A stretch of 33,977 nt of DNA from JAKJEP01 sp964580995. GTDB taxonomy: Bacteria; Planctomycetota; Phycisphaerae; Sedimentisphaerales; SM23-30. The notes below the pieces were generated by a model. The model searched no databases and had not been told where the DNA came from. It was given only the letters and a program-made list of their open reading frames with translations. The stretch lies in the NCBI GenBank assembly GCA_964580995.1, contig CAZOMV010000061.1:1-33977 (forward strand). Reading direction: 5' to 3'. Below, in pieces: positions 16,319 to 25,026 of the stretch. Numbering within the stretch: the stretch's first letter is position 1; every line of letters begins with the position of its first letter. Position numbers and translations under genes: made by a program.

Positions 16319-17335
16319 ATGAAGCGACTTAGTGTAGCAGAGGCCTTGCGAGAAGCCATCGCTGAAGAAATGCAGCGTGATGAAAGGGTTTTTTGCCTAG
16401 GTGAGGATATCGGAGTCTCAGGCGGATGGGGCGGAGCGTTTACCGTAACGCTGGGTTTAGAGAAAATATTCCCGGATCGCATTATAGATACTCCCATTGC
16501 AGAACTGGGTTTCTTTGGAGCTGCCGCCGGTGCCGCTATGATGGGTATGCGTCCTATTGTAGACGTTCAGTATGGCGATTTTCTTTTCTGTGCGATGGAT
16601 CAGATCGCCAGCAACATCTCGATGCTGCGTTATATGTCTGGAGGCACGGTTAACTTACCCCTGGTGATGCGTGCTCCGGTCGGGGCTACGGGCAGAGGAG
16701 CACAGCACGCCCGAAATATGGAACGTTTTTTTACCGGTATGCCCGGTATTAAAGTGGTCGCTCCATCCAATGCTTACGATGCCAAAGGAATGCTCAAGGC
16801 GGCCATACGGGACGATAATCCGGTGATGATGTTTGAGCATAAGCTGCTGTACGGCTCCAAAGGAGCTCGTGCTGAATCTGGTGCAGTAGATAGCAGCAGT
16901 GAAATTCCGGAAGAGGACTATATGATTCCCCTGGATAAGGCAAAAGTTGTCCGGGAAGGAAAGGATGTAACTATTTTATCGTGGCTGCTGATGTTACATT
17001 TATCCGTGCAATCAGCGGATAAAATGAGTAACGAAGGAATTCAGGCGGAAGTGATTGATGTAAGGAGTTTGTCACCTCTTGATTATGATACGATTGGGGA
17101 ATCGGTAAAAAAGACCGGACGAGTGATTATTGTAGAAGAAGGTCCTAAAACCGGAGGTGTTGGTGCGGAAATAGCAGCCGGCGTTATGGAACGATTTGCA
17201 GAACACTTACTAGCACCTGTCAAACGAGTGGCATCGCCCGATATTCCGGTTCCATTTGCTCCTGTTTTTGAAAACGCCTATCGTCCCGATTGTGAGCGAA
17301 TCGGTAAAGCCATTAAAGAAATTTATTCTTATTAA
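16319..17335 (+). CDS. Dehydrogenase E1 component, beta subunit (PdhB/AcoB-like)
   Basis: The start is uncertain: TTG at 16295, GTG at 16301 and ATG at 16319 are in frame and none has a clear ribosome binding site; ATG is chosen because family members begin about four residues before an LREA motif. The product has 338 residues. It shows CLGEDIGVSGG, DTPIAELGFFGAAAGAAMMG with the TPP-activating Glu, RGAQHARNMERFF with the active-site His region, and PGIKVVAPSNAYDAKGML. The C-terminal transketolase domain has AEVIDVRSLSPLD and IVEEGPKTGGVGAEIA. It forms the alpha2beta2 E1 with the preceding product. Only 20 bases separate it from the kinase gene, which supports one transcript. No E3 (dihydrolipoamide dehydrogenase) gene follows, so E3 must be supplied from elsewhere. 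Confidence 0.92.
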   Translation: MKRLSVAEALREAIAEEMQRDERVFCLGEDIGVSGGWGGAFTVTLGLEKIFPDRIIDTPIAELGFFGAAAGAAMMGMRPIVDVQYGDFLFCAMDQIASNISMLRYMSGGTVNLPLVMRAPVGATGRGAQHARNMERFFTGMPGIKVVAPSNAYDAKGMLKAAIRDDNPVMMFEHKLLYGSKGARAESGAVDSSSEIPEEDYMIPLDKAKVVREGKDVTILSWLLMLHLSVQSADKMSNEGIQAEVIDVRSLSPLDYDTIGESVKKTGRVIIVEEGPKTGGVGAEIAAGVMERFAEHLLAPVKRVASPDIPVPFAPVFENAYRPDCERIGKAIKEIYSY

Positions 17336-17354
17336 TTCAGTTGAGGATGTCGCA

Positions 17355-18329
17355 ATGTCCGAGCCGATAAATATGAATAAGGGTCATCCTGATGTTTTAT
17401 GTGTGGGTATTGCGGTTATGGATGTATTTGGCAAACCCATTGACCATGTTCCAGAGTGGGATCGTTTGGCTACTTTTGATCATATAGAATATCATCTGGG
17501 CGGATGTGCGGTTAATACGGCCATTGATTTAGCAAAACTGGGCATGAAGGCTGGAGTTTGTGCCTGTGTGGGAGACGATAACACCGGTGATTTTATTGTA
17601 AACAACCTTTCCAAATTCGGAGTAAACACATCCGGGCTGGTTCGAAAATCCAATTGCAGTACCGCTTATACCTTTATTATGGTTCGTTCGGATGGTCACC
17701 GTCGTTATATACATCATGTCGGAGCCAATGCTGTTTTCACGGAAATGGATATATCAGAAGAATCCCTCCAGGGCAGTAAGGTTCTCCACATCGGGGGAGC
17801 CTTTCTCATGCCGCAGATGGATGGAGAAGCCACGGCAACGCTGCTTCGTCGTGCCAAAAAGCATGGAATGCTTACGGTTCTGGATACCGCCTATAATCCG
17901 CAGGTAAATGCCCGCCAATTGATTCAGCCTTCCCTGCCGTATCTGGATGTATTTTTGCCCAGTATCGAAGAAGCTCAGCTTATTACCGGAAAGTCCGATC
18001 CGGAAGTAATATTGGACGATCTTCGCTCTTATGGGATTCCCTATCTTGCTATTAAACTCGGTTCCGGAGGTTGTCTGGTATGTCATGAAGGCAAGGTTTT
18101 TACATCTCCCATCTATGAAGTGGAAGCTGTGGATCATTCGGGGGCAGGAGATTCGTTCGTAGCCGGTTTTATTTACGGGGTATTACAGCATTGGCCTGTG
18201 CAGAAGATTGCAGAGTTTGCCAATGCGGTAGCTGCGTTTTGCATTCAGAAAGTCGGATGCAGCGCCGGGATTCCCCAAGCGGAGATTGTACTGGATTTTA
18301 TTAATTCTAAAAAGCAACCGGAAGTATGA
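17355..18329 (+). CDS. PfkB-family sugar kinase
   Basis: The ATG at 17355 has GAGGAT six bases upstream; a longer frame from 17256 would overlap the E1-beta gene. The product has 324 residues. The first PfkB region is YHLGGCAVNTAIDLAKLGM (about 46-64), followed by VGDDNTGDFI. The second PfkB signature is DHSGAGDSFVAGFIYG, with Asp266 as catalytic base and GAGD as the anion hole. The family phosphorylates ribose, fructose, 2-keto-3-deoxygluconate, tagatose-6-phosphate, deoxy-keto-gluconate and nucleosides, so the substrate cannot be read directly. Its position between the dehydrogenase and the MFS transporter suggests that it phosphorylates the imported sugar or a ketose or 2-keto-3-deoxy derivative. 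Its product may be the substrate of the aldolase-like protein and the effector of the DeoR regulator (inference). Confidence 0.9.
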   Translation: MSEPINMNKGHPDVLCVGIAVMDVFGKPIDHVPEWDRLATFDHIEYHLGGCAVNTAIDLAKLGMKAGVCACVGDDNTGDFIVNNLSKFGVNTSGLVRKSNCSTAYTFIMVRSDGHRRYIHHVGANAVFTEMDISEESLQGSKVLHIGGAFLMPQMDGEATATLLRRAKKHGMLTVLDTAYNPQVNARQLIQPSLPYLDVFLPSIEEAQLITGKSDPEVILDDLRSYGIPYLAIKLGSGGCLVCHEGKVFTSPIYEVEAVDHSGAGDSFVAGFIYGVLQHWPVQKIAEFANAVAAFCIQKVGCSAGIPQAEIVLDFINSKKQPEV

Positions 18330-18369
18330 AAATAGATATTGTTCTTATTCAGGAAAGGGCTTTGCATAT

Positions 18370-19833
18370 ATGTTCTCTGCAAAATGTAAAATGGTATTCT
18401 CTGTTCTTCTTATTTCTCATACGATAGCCTTATCCGTTATCGCTCAGCCGCAACTACCCTCCGGCCCTGCAGGACCCAAACCTTTTGGTGCATATTATAC
18501 GAAGCTTTCTTATAGTCCGGACTGGGATAAAATATGGCGTGTCGGACCCTATGCGGATGTGGTGGTCTGTTTCGATGAATTTCCTTTTCGCCTGGTTTTC
18601 TGGCACGGAACCAGTAATTGTCCCTGCTGGGTATCAGAAAACGGTATCTGGTATTCCAACGAATGGTGGGAGACCAGTGAAATTCACGATCCTATGGGTT
18701 TTCTGGTCTGGAATCCCGGTTGTACGGATTACACTATCGGGGGTTGTGAGCCGCTTTTCGATAAGCAGACTCGCTATTCCCATGTTCGTATTATCGAAAA
18801 CCATGAAGCACGAATTGTAATCCATTGGCGTTATGCTCTGTGTGATATGCTATACCGTCTTCCGTACGTTGATCCGGAAACCGGCTGGGGCGACTGGGCG
18901 GATGAATATTATATCATTTATCCTGACGGGACTTGCCTGCGTAAAGCCACCTGCTGGAGTACGAAGCCCGAAGGAGGCTGGAAGGGAATCCCGGAGGAAG
19001 GTGTTGCCCATCGTGAATGCCATGAATCGATCGTGATTAACCAACCCGGTACCCGGCCCGACGATAACATCGAAACCGGCGCGGTTACTCTGGCCAATCT
19101 TTCCGGCCAAGAACATACTTACGAATGGAGTGAAGGAGCCCCGCCTTTCAATCAGTTAGCCAATCCCTGTCTGCAAAGGATCAACCTCAAAGCAACATGC
19201 AAGCCTTTTGAAATTGTCGAACCGGAGGGTGCTATTTTTCAGTCTTTCCGGGAATATGCCGGTTATCGCCATGCCCCCGATTCCAACTTTTTATGCTGGG
19301 ATCATTGGCCGGTTGCACAGGAAAAGAGCGATGTTCGAACAACGCTGGATTACAACCGGCCTTCCCATTCTTCTCTCTGCCATATCATTTGGCCGCCAGC
19401 AGAAAAGACGGCCAATTCCATTATCAACATTCTCCTGACCGGCATGACCACTAAAAATACGCAAGAGCTGATTACTCTGGCCCGATCCTGGATCAATCCT
19501 CCCGTCCTTTCATGCATGAATGATTCTTTTGTTTCTACCGGCTATGATAAATCCCAGCGAAGTTATATGTTGGAAAGAAAAAAGGATGGTGAGGTTTCTA
19601 CTCTAACCTTCCGTTTGGACGGAAGCGAACATTCACCGATCTTGAATCCGGCTTTTGTTATTAAAAACTGGGGAACCACTCCGGTCCAGCTCAAAATAAA
19701 CGATCAGTTGATTCCGCTGGGGAAAAACTTCCGTTTGGGTTATGTTAACCATCTCGATGGTACGGATTTGGTGCTATGGGTTAAAACCTGTTCCAACCAA
19801 CCTCGACCTTTTGAATTTTCTTCCGTTAAATAA
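18370..19833 (+). CDS. Secreted protein of an unrecognised family (paralogue A)
   Basis: The ATG at 18370 follows AGGAAAGGG by 10 bases; a longer frame from 18286 would overlap the kinase gene. The product has 487 residues with a signal peptide (MVFSVLLISHTIALSVIAQ). The mature part opens with LPSGPAGPKPFGAYYTKLSY and then GPYADVVVCFDEFPFRLVFW, PCWVSENGIWYSNEW, DKQTRYSHVRIIENHEARIV and DWADEYYIIYPDG, a beta-rich pattern without a recognised catalytic motif. Conserved blocks near the C-terminus are WDHWPVAQ, RPSHSSL and NPAFVIKNWG. The second copy in this operon (25027-26760) shares all of these blocks. I recall similar proteins, uncharacterised, in Bacteroidota and planctomycete glycan loci. 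Its place between kinase and sugar transporter suggests work on the imported glycan, perhaps as a glycan lyase, hydrolase or binding protein; this is inference. Confidence 0.75.
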   Translation: MFSAKCKMVFSVLLISHTIALSVIAQPQLPSGPAGPKPFGAYYTKLSYSPDWDKIWRVGPYADVVVCFDEFPFRLVFWHGTSNCPCWVSENGIWYSNEWWETSEIHDPMGFLVWNPGCTDYTIGGCEPLFDKQTRYSHVRIIENHEARIVIHWRYALCDMLYRLPYVDPETGWGDWADEYYIIYPDGTCLRKATCWSTKPEGGWKGIPEEGVAHRECHESIVINQPGTRPDDNIETGAVTLANLSGQEHTYEWSEGAPPFNQLANPCLQRINLKATCKPFEIVEPEGAIFQSFREYAGYRHAPDSNFLCWDHWPVAQEKSDVRTTLDYNRPSHSSLCHIIWPPAEKTANSIINILLTGMTTKNTQELITLARSWINPPVLSCMNDSFVSTGYDKSQRSYMLERKKDGEVSTLTFRLDGSEHSPILNPAFVIKNWGTTPVQLKINDQLIPLGKNFRLGYVNHLDGTDLVLWVKTCSNQPRPFEFSSVK

Positions 19834-19977
19834 TATATCTTTACATATACAACTAATAAAAAATATGCGATCGCCAATACAGCCAGATCCAGATGAAAAG
19901 ATGAAATGGAAGTGGAAATATTTTGAATGACATTTGATCCGAATATGACGATGGTCTGCAAGAAAAGGACTCACACG

Positions 19978-21336
19978 ATGAAAAATACAACGTTCCTCCT
20001 AAGAAGCACTATTGTTGCTGCCTTGGGCGGATTGTTGTTTGGTTTTGATACGGCCGTGATTTCAGGAACAACCGATGCTTTGACAGAGGTTTACAACCTG
20101 ACTAGTTTCTCCCTTGGCTTTACGGTAGCCAGTGCGATGATTGGCACTATTATAGGGGCTATTGCCGTAGGGTATCCGGCGGACCGGTGGGGGCGAAGAA
20201 ACACACTGATTGTTTTAGCGGTTTTCTATTTTGTCTCTGCGGTGGGAAGTGCCATTGCCTGGGACTGGATTTCGTTCCTTTTATTCCGGTTCCTTGGTGG
20301 TCTGGCGGTGGGCGGCGCTTCGGTTGTGTCTCCGATGTATATCTCTGAGATTTCCCCGGCCAGGGTTCGCGGACGCATGGTGGCGGTAACCCAGTTTAAT
20401 ATTGTTTTCGGAATTCTTCTTGCGTATTTTTCCAATTACCTGATTGCCTGGTCGGATCTTTTTGGAGAGCTTGCCTGGCGATGGATGTTCGGTGTGGAAG
20501 CGTTTCCGGCAGCGGCTTTTTTCTTCCTGCTTTTCGCTAATCCCTATAGCCCCCGCTGGCTGTTGGTAAAAAAACGGAAAGAGGAAGCCGTTCGCGTTCT
20601 GACGTTACTGGGTACGGATACGGATAATGTGGCCGAAGAGGTCAAGGCCATTGAAGAGTCCCTTGATTTGGTCCATCATAGCATGCAGGAAAAATTTTAT
20701 TGTAAAAAATATATCAAGCCTATTATCCTGGTGGTTCTGATTGCGATGTTTAATCAGCTTTCCGGGATTAATGCCCTGATGTATTACGCACCGCATATTT
20801 ATAAAATGGCCGGGGCCGGTAAAAATGAAGCGTTACTGCAGGGCGTGGCGGTAGGAGGTACGAGTCTAATTTTCACTATGATTGCCATGGCCATTATCGA
20901 CCATTTCGGCAGGAAAAAGCTGATGTATTTTGGTTCCATCGGCTACATCATCAGCTTGACAACCGTAACCGTGGTATTCTACCAATATGGTACTGAATTT
21001 ACTTCAACGGGCAGCCAACTGGTGCTGGCTGGATTGCTTTTGTTTATTGCCTCTCACGCTTTCGGGCAGGGAGCAGTTATTTGGGTCTTTATCAGTGAGA
21101 TATTTCCAAACCGGGTTCGTGCCCGGGGGCAGGCACTGGGAAGTTTTACGCACTGGGTTTTCGCAGCAGCGATAAGCTGGATATTCCCGGAAATTGCTGA
21201 CATTTCCGGCGGTTTTGCCTTTGCCGTATTTGCCTTTATGATGGTACTGCAATTGCTGTTTGTTATTTTCATGATGCCGGAAACCAAGGGAGTGCCATTG
21301 GAAGAAATTCAGAAAAAGTTAGGTATTGAAAACTAA
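19978..21336 (+). CDS. MFS sugar porter (proton/sugar symporter type)
   Basis: The ATG at 19978 has AAGGA eight bases upstream; the product has 452 residues with about twelve hydrophobic segments. Sugar-porter signatures are in order: GGLLFGFDTAVISGTTDAL in TM1, PADRWGRRN after TM2, a RFLGGLAVGG segment in TM4, SPRWLL at the end of the first half, NQLSGINALMYYAP in TM7, and PETKGVPLEEI at the C-terminus. The central loop has about 60 residues. Relatives such as XylE, AraE, GalP and IolT import free monosaccharides or inositol with protons. It is the only sugar transporter in the window, so the secreted glycosidases probably reduce glycans to a free sugar before uptake. The gap of 145 bases before it is the largest within the operon's first eight genes. 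Confidence 0.93.
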   Translation: MKNTTFLLRSTIVAALGGLLFGFDTAVISGTTDALTEVYNLTSFSLGFTVASAMIGTIIGAIAVGYPADRWGRRNTLIVLAVFYFVSAVGSAIAWDWISFLLFRFLGGLAVGGASVVSPMYISEISPARVRGRMVAVTQFNIVFGILLAYFSNYLIAWSDLFGELAWRWMFGVEAFPAAAFFFLLFANPYSPRWLLVKKRKEEAVRVLTLLGTDTDNVAEEVKAIEESLDLVHHSMQEKFYCKKYIKPIILVVLIAMFNQLSGINALMYYAPHIYKMAGAGKNEALLQGVAVGGTSLIFTMIAMAIIDHFGRKKLMYFGSIGYIISLTTVTVVFYQYGTEFTSTGSQLVLAGLLLFIASHAFGQGAVIWVFISEIFPNRVRARGQALGSFTHWVFAAAISWIFPEIADISGGFAFAVFAFMMVLQLLFVIFMMPETKGVPLEEIQKKLGIEN

Positions 21337-21350
21337 CACAGGAGAATTAT

Positions 21351-22244
21351 ATGGCATTGGTCAAGTTGTCAGAGTTGCTCCGTAAAGCGCAATCCGATGG
21401 TTATGCCATTGGGTATTTCGAGGCTTGGGATACCTACTCCATGGAAGCGGTGGTCGAAGCGGCCCAGGAGGAACGGGCACCGGTGGTTATAGGTTTTGGC
21501 GGCTTAACGATGAATCAGGATTGGCTGAGCCGATTTGCCATTAAGCCGTTGGGGGCTTATGGCCGGGTAATGGCGGAAGAAACAAATGTGCCAACCGCAT
21601 TGATTCTGAATGAAGTAAAGAAATTAGAACACATTCAAGAGGGTATTGGAGCAGGATACAATACGGTAATGCTTGACAGTTGCCATCTTCCTTACCAGGA
21701 GAATGTAACTGTTACCAAACAAGTTGTTGCGCTGGCCAAACCCTATGATATAGAAGTGCAGGCTGAATTGGGCCGACTTCCTAATTTTGGTGAAGAGGCG
21801 GAAGGAGTTTTGACCGATCCGGACCAGGCACAACAATTTGTCCAAGAGACAAAGGTAAATTTTTTAGCGATTTCTATCGGAAATGTTCATCTTCAGACGG
21901 AAGGAAAATCCAGAATTGATATGGATCGGCTGAAAACCATCCGGGAAAAAATAGATATTCCACTCGTGATCCATGGCGGAACCGGTTTTCCAGAAGAAAT
22001 GCTCAAGGAAGTGATTAGGAACGGCGTTAGCTTCTTTCATTTTGGAACCTTAATGAAGAAAGCATTTCTTGAGGCAACACAAAAATCTTTACAGGCTGCT
22101 TCCGGTAAAAATATAGATTATCAAAGTATAATCGGTTCCAGAAAAAGCACCGACATGTTGATTCCCGCTAAAAATTCCATTAAAGAGATAGTGAAGAAAT
22201 ACCTAAGACTTTACGGAGCCAGTGGAAAGGCCGGTCAATTTTGA
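21351..22244 (+). CDS. Divergent class II (ketose-bisphosphate) aldolase-like protein
   Basis: The ATG has CAGGAG upstream and starts 15 bases after the transporter; the product has 297 residues. The TIM-barrel order of the GatY/Fba family is clear: EAVVEAAQEERAPVV, VMLDSCHLPYQENV, IEVQAELGRL, LTDPDQAQQFV, ISIGNVHLQ and IPLVIHGGTGFPEE. Zinc-type His180 and His208 are kept. The usual LHLDH segment reads LILNE, so the catalytic Asp position is Asn87 and the third zinc His is Glu88. The usual KINVAT phosphate/ketone segment reads FFHFGT, with His230 at the Asn position. The N-terminal segment GYFEAWDTYS also differs from the usual AFNVxN. I believe these features define a subfamily and not a single mutation. 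Its reaction may be aldol cleavage with changed metal chemistry or something different. Confidence 0.85.
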   Translation: MALVKLSELLRKAQSDGYAIGYFEAWDTYSMEAVVEAAQEERAPVVIGFGGLTMNQDWLSRFAIKPLGAYGRVMAEETNVPTALILNEVKKLEHIQEGIGAGYNTVMLDSCHLPYQENVTVTKQVVALAKPYDIEVQAELGRLPNFGEEAEGVLTDPDQAQQFVQETKVNFLAISIGNVHLQTEGKSRIDMDRLKTIREKIDIPLVIHGGTGFPEEMLKEVIRNGVSFFHFGTLMKKAFLEATQKSLQAASGKNIDYQSIIGSRKSTDMLIPAKNSIKEIVKKYLRLYGASGKAGQF

Positions 22245-22301
22245 CGGCTCCTCTGAATGATATAGATGTAGTCTGTGATTCATAGATAGGAGAAGATTAT
22301 C

Positions 22302-24932
22302 ATGTGTTTTCAATTTTTAGTCGTTTGTCTTGTGATTTGTATCTTACTAATTCCGGTAAATCACGTCGGAGCCGAATTATCCGAGGGAATAGCTGACTCC
22401 CTCAATCAGGATACTTTTTGGCTGATTCCTCATACCCACTGGGAAGGTGCGGTGTTCAAAACTCGTCAAGAATACCTCGATATGGGACTGTCGCATATCC
22501 TTACGGCACTTAGATTACTTCAAATGCATCCCGACTATCGGTTTGTTCTTGACCAGGTATGTTATGTCAAGCCATTTCTGGAAAGGTATCCCGAGGAGGG
22601 GGCTATTTTTCGTAAGATGGTATCGGAGGGAAGATTGGAAATTGTCGGCGGAACGGATGTTATGGCAGATGAGAATATGCCCAGTGGGGAATCGTTTGTG
22701 CGTCAGATCCTTTACGGCAAAGGGTATTATCGCCGAACGTTGGACGTAGACGTAACCGTCAGTTGGCAGCTGGACTCTTTCGGCCATCACGGCCAGATGC
22801 CGCAGCTTCTTCAACTGGCCGGCTATAAGTCTTTTTGGTTCTTTCGTGGTGTCCCAAATCCAGAGGTGCCCATGGAATTCCTGTGGGAAGGAATTGACGG
22901 CTCTCAAATTCCGGCGTTCTGGACATCGACACCGTCTGGATATGCGATGTTTTACGGAATACCGCAAAGTATGCCCGAATTTACCGAGTTTGCCAAACAA
23001 CAATTTAATAGTCTTACAGCATTTGTACGAAGCCCTGATCGTGTGGCCCTGATGGGACCCGATGTTGCCGAGCCGGAATTCTCCCTCCCCCCATTAGTCG
23101 AAAAATTCAACCAGCAAAACAATGTACCCTTCAACATACGTTTTACCGTTCCTACGGATTTCGAGACGGTGGTTGCCCAACGCATGGATCGGCCTGTCAT
23201 CCGGGGTGAGCTCAATCCCATTTTCCAGGGGACGTACAGCAGCCGTATCGAACTCAAGCAGAAAATGCGAGACCTCGAAAGGCTATTGACTGCCGCGGAG
23301 AAGCTCGGCGTACTTTCCGGGGTACTGGGGGAGCCGGTCAATAACCAGAGGCTCTGGGGGGCATGGGAACCACTGCTTTTCAATCAGGCTCATGATCTGA
23401 TGTCCGGCGTAATGACGGACCATGTTTACGAAGACACCCTTCGCGGTTATGATTTCGCCAAGCGTCTGGCAGAGGAGGCAACGGAAACGGGATTACAGAA
23501 GGTCGTTTCAAAAATGGATACCACCGATCCGGGCATCCCGTTGGTCATTTTTAATTCCTTAAACTGGCCGCGATCGGATGTTGCAGAAGTAGAACTTGGT
23601 TTTTCACATGGCGATGTCCGGGACTTGAAAGTAACCAACTCCACCGGGGAAGCGATTCCGGCGCAACTGCTTAGTACAACCTGTTACGAGAATGGTGGAT
23701 TTAAAACTGCGAGAATCCTCTTTCTAGCTCAGAATGTTCCAGCTCTGGGGTATTCCACCTACCATGTCCTGCCGCTAGATTCACCTGGCGAATTTCCCTC
23801 CAGAAAATCGCAGCAAATCCAGGGGAATGCTATCGAGAATGAATTTTACCATATGTCATTTGATCTTCAAACCGGTGCCATGGCCAGTTTGATTGTCAAA
23901 TCGGATCAGTGGGAAGTGCTGCGCGGACCTGCCAATGTCATTTCCTGCCAGCCCGATGCCGGCGATCTGTGGGAACTCTACCGGACGTTGGATGGTTCGA
24001 GCCGAATCGCCATGAAGAACCGGCAACCGGTGCCTCAGCCGGAAAACGTAAAACTTAGCAGCCAGTTTACCCCTGAATCCAGTTTGCTGGAAGTCGGGCC
24101 GGTCTTTTCTCAGTATCAAGTATCTCATCGTTTCGGTGAGAAAGGTACCCTGGCCACCACGGTACGGCTTTACAACGGACTTCGCCGGATCGATTTTCAT
24201 ACCGAAATTATCAATCAGGAAAAACAGGTGCGTTACCAGGTTCTTTTCCCCACTTCTATCGAAGATGGTCAGTGCGTGCATGAAATCCCCTTCGGTGCGA
24301 TTCCGCGTCCGGAAGGGATTGAGTTTCCAGCCCAGAACTGGATCGACTACCACAATGACAGGCAGGGACTGGCCCTTTTAAACCGCGGTTTGCCCGGAAA
24401 CGTGGTTACCGATGCCACCCTGATGCTCTCCCTGATGCGGTCGACAAGTATCCTGGGGTATGGTTCTATCGGTGGGTATGAACAGGGAGTATCCTCCGAA
24501 TCCGGCTATGATCTGGGCAAACGATTTCACTTTCACTATGCACTGGTTCCTCACCTTGGCCCCTGGCAGGAAACAGGTATCTGGCAGCAGGGATGGGAGT
24601 TCAACCAGCCGCTGCTGGTCTGTAAGACCACATCGCATAAGGGAACGTTACCGAATGAATGGGGACTCGTAGAGGTTTCACATCCCAATGTGGTATTATC
24701 GGCAGTGATGCCCGGTGGTGAAGAAGGCACAGCTATCTTCCGGGTTTACGAAGCTACCGGCCGATCCGCCAGGGAAGTAACCCTTAAGCTCCGGACGGAT
24801 ATTTCCTCAGCCTATGAAACCAACCTGATGGAAGACCCGGTCCAAAAGCTGGAAATAACCAATAATATACTCCAGTTTGATCTGGGACCTTTTCAGATCA
24901 GAACGTTCAAACTGAAACTTATACCGTTGTAA
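22302..24932 (+). CDS. Secreted GH38 alpha-mannosidase-like protein
   Basis: AGGAG lies nine bases before the ATG. The product has 876 residues with a strong signal peptide (residues 1-24). The GH38 N-terminal barrel begins WLIPHTHWEGAVF; His46 fits the first zinc ligand, and the usual following Asp is Glu48. WQLDSFGHHGQMPQLL gives Asp158, the nucleophile and metal ligand. NPIFQGTYSSRIELKQ matches the family block before the helical bundle, and NQAHDLMSG gives His364, the last metal ligand. Residues about 400-876 are the beta-rich C-terminal half (IVIFNSLNWPRSD). GH38 enzymes release alpha-linked mannose with retention. It lies 57 bases after the aldolase gene. A mannose-containing glycan is the simplest target, but specificity varies within this bacterial subfamily. 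Confidence 0.9.
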   Translation: MCFQFLVVCLVICILLIPVNHVGAELSEGIADSLNQDTFWLIPHTHWEGAVFKTRQEYLDMGLSHILTALRLLQMHPDYRFVLDQVCYVKPFLERYPEEGAIFRKMVSEGRLEIVGGTDVMADENMPSGESFVRQILYGKGYYRRTLDVDVTVSWQLDSFGHHGQMPQLLQLAGYKSFWFFRGVPNPEVPMEFLWEGIDGSQIPAFWTSTPSGYAMFYGIPQSMPEFTEFAKQQFNSLTAFVRSPDRVALMGPDVAEPEFSLPPLVEKFNQQNNVPFNIRFTVPTDFETVVAQRMDRPVIRGELNPIFQGTYSSRIELKQKMRDLERLLTAAEKLGVLSGVLGEPVNNQRLWGAWEPLLFNQAHDLMSGVMTDHVYEDTLRGYDFAKRLAEEATETGLQKVVSKMDTTDPGIPLVIFNSLNWPRSDVAEVELGFSHGDVRDLKVTNSTGEAIPAQLLSTTCYENGGFKTARILFLAQNVPALGYSTYHVLPLDSPGEFPSRKSQQIQGNAIENEFYHMSFDLQTGAMASLIVKSDQWEVLRGPANVISCQPDAGDLWELYRTLDGSSRIAMKNRQPVPQPENVKLSSQFTPESSLLEVGPVFSQYQVSHRFGEKGTLATTVRLYNGLRRIDFHTEIINQEKQVRYQVLFPTSIEDGQCVHEIPFGAIPRPEGIEFPAQNWIDYHNDRQGLALLNRGLPGNVVTDATLMLSLMRSTSILGYGSIGGYEQGVSSESGYDLGKRFHFHYALVPHLGPWQETGIWQQGWEFNQPLLVCKTTSHKGTLPNEWGLVEVSHPNVVLSAVMPGGEEGTAIFRVYEATGRSAREVTLKLRTDISSAYETNLMEDPVQKLEITNNILQFDLGPFQIRTFKLKLIPL

Positions 24933-25026
24933 AAAATGAAGTAAGCCGTTACGGATCAAGTAGAAAAGCGGATTGATTTTTACGACCTCTTTTGTTTATA
25001 GAAGTAATGTCAGAAAGGACTGAATT

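Noticed and set aside
13332..22244. Myo-inositol (iol) catabolic operon
   Set aside because: DeoR, PfkB, class II aldolase and sugar porter fit, but the dehydrogenase, dehydratase, isomerase and hydrolase of that pathway are missing, and the aldolase lacks IolJ-type active-site residues.
22213..22253. Inverted repeat GGAGCC...GGCTCC at the end of the aldolase gene as a terminator
   Set aside because: The left arm lies inside the coding region, no T-run follows, and the GH38 gene continues in the same direction with normal operon spacing.
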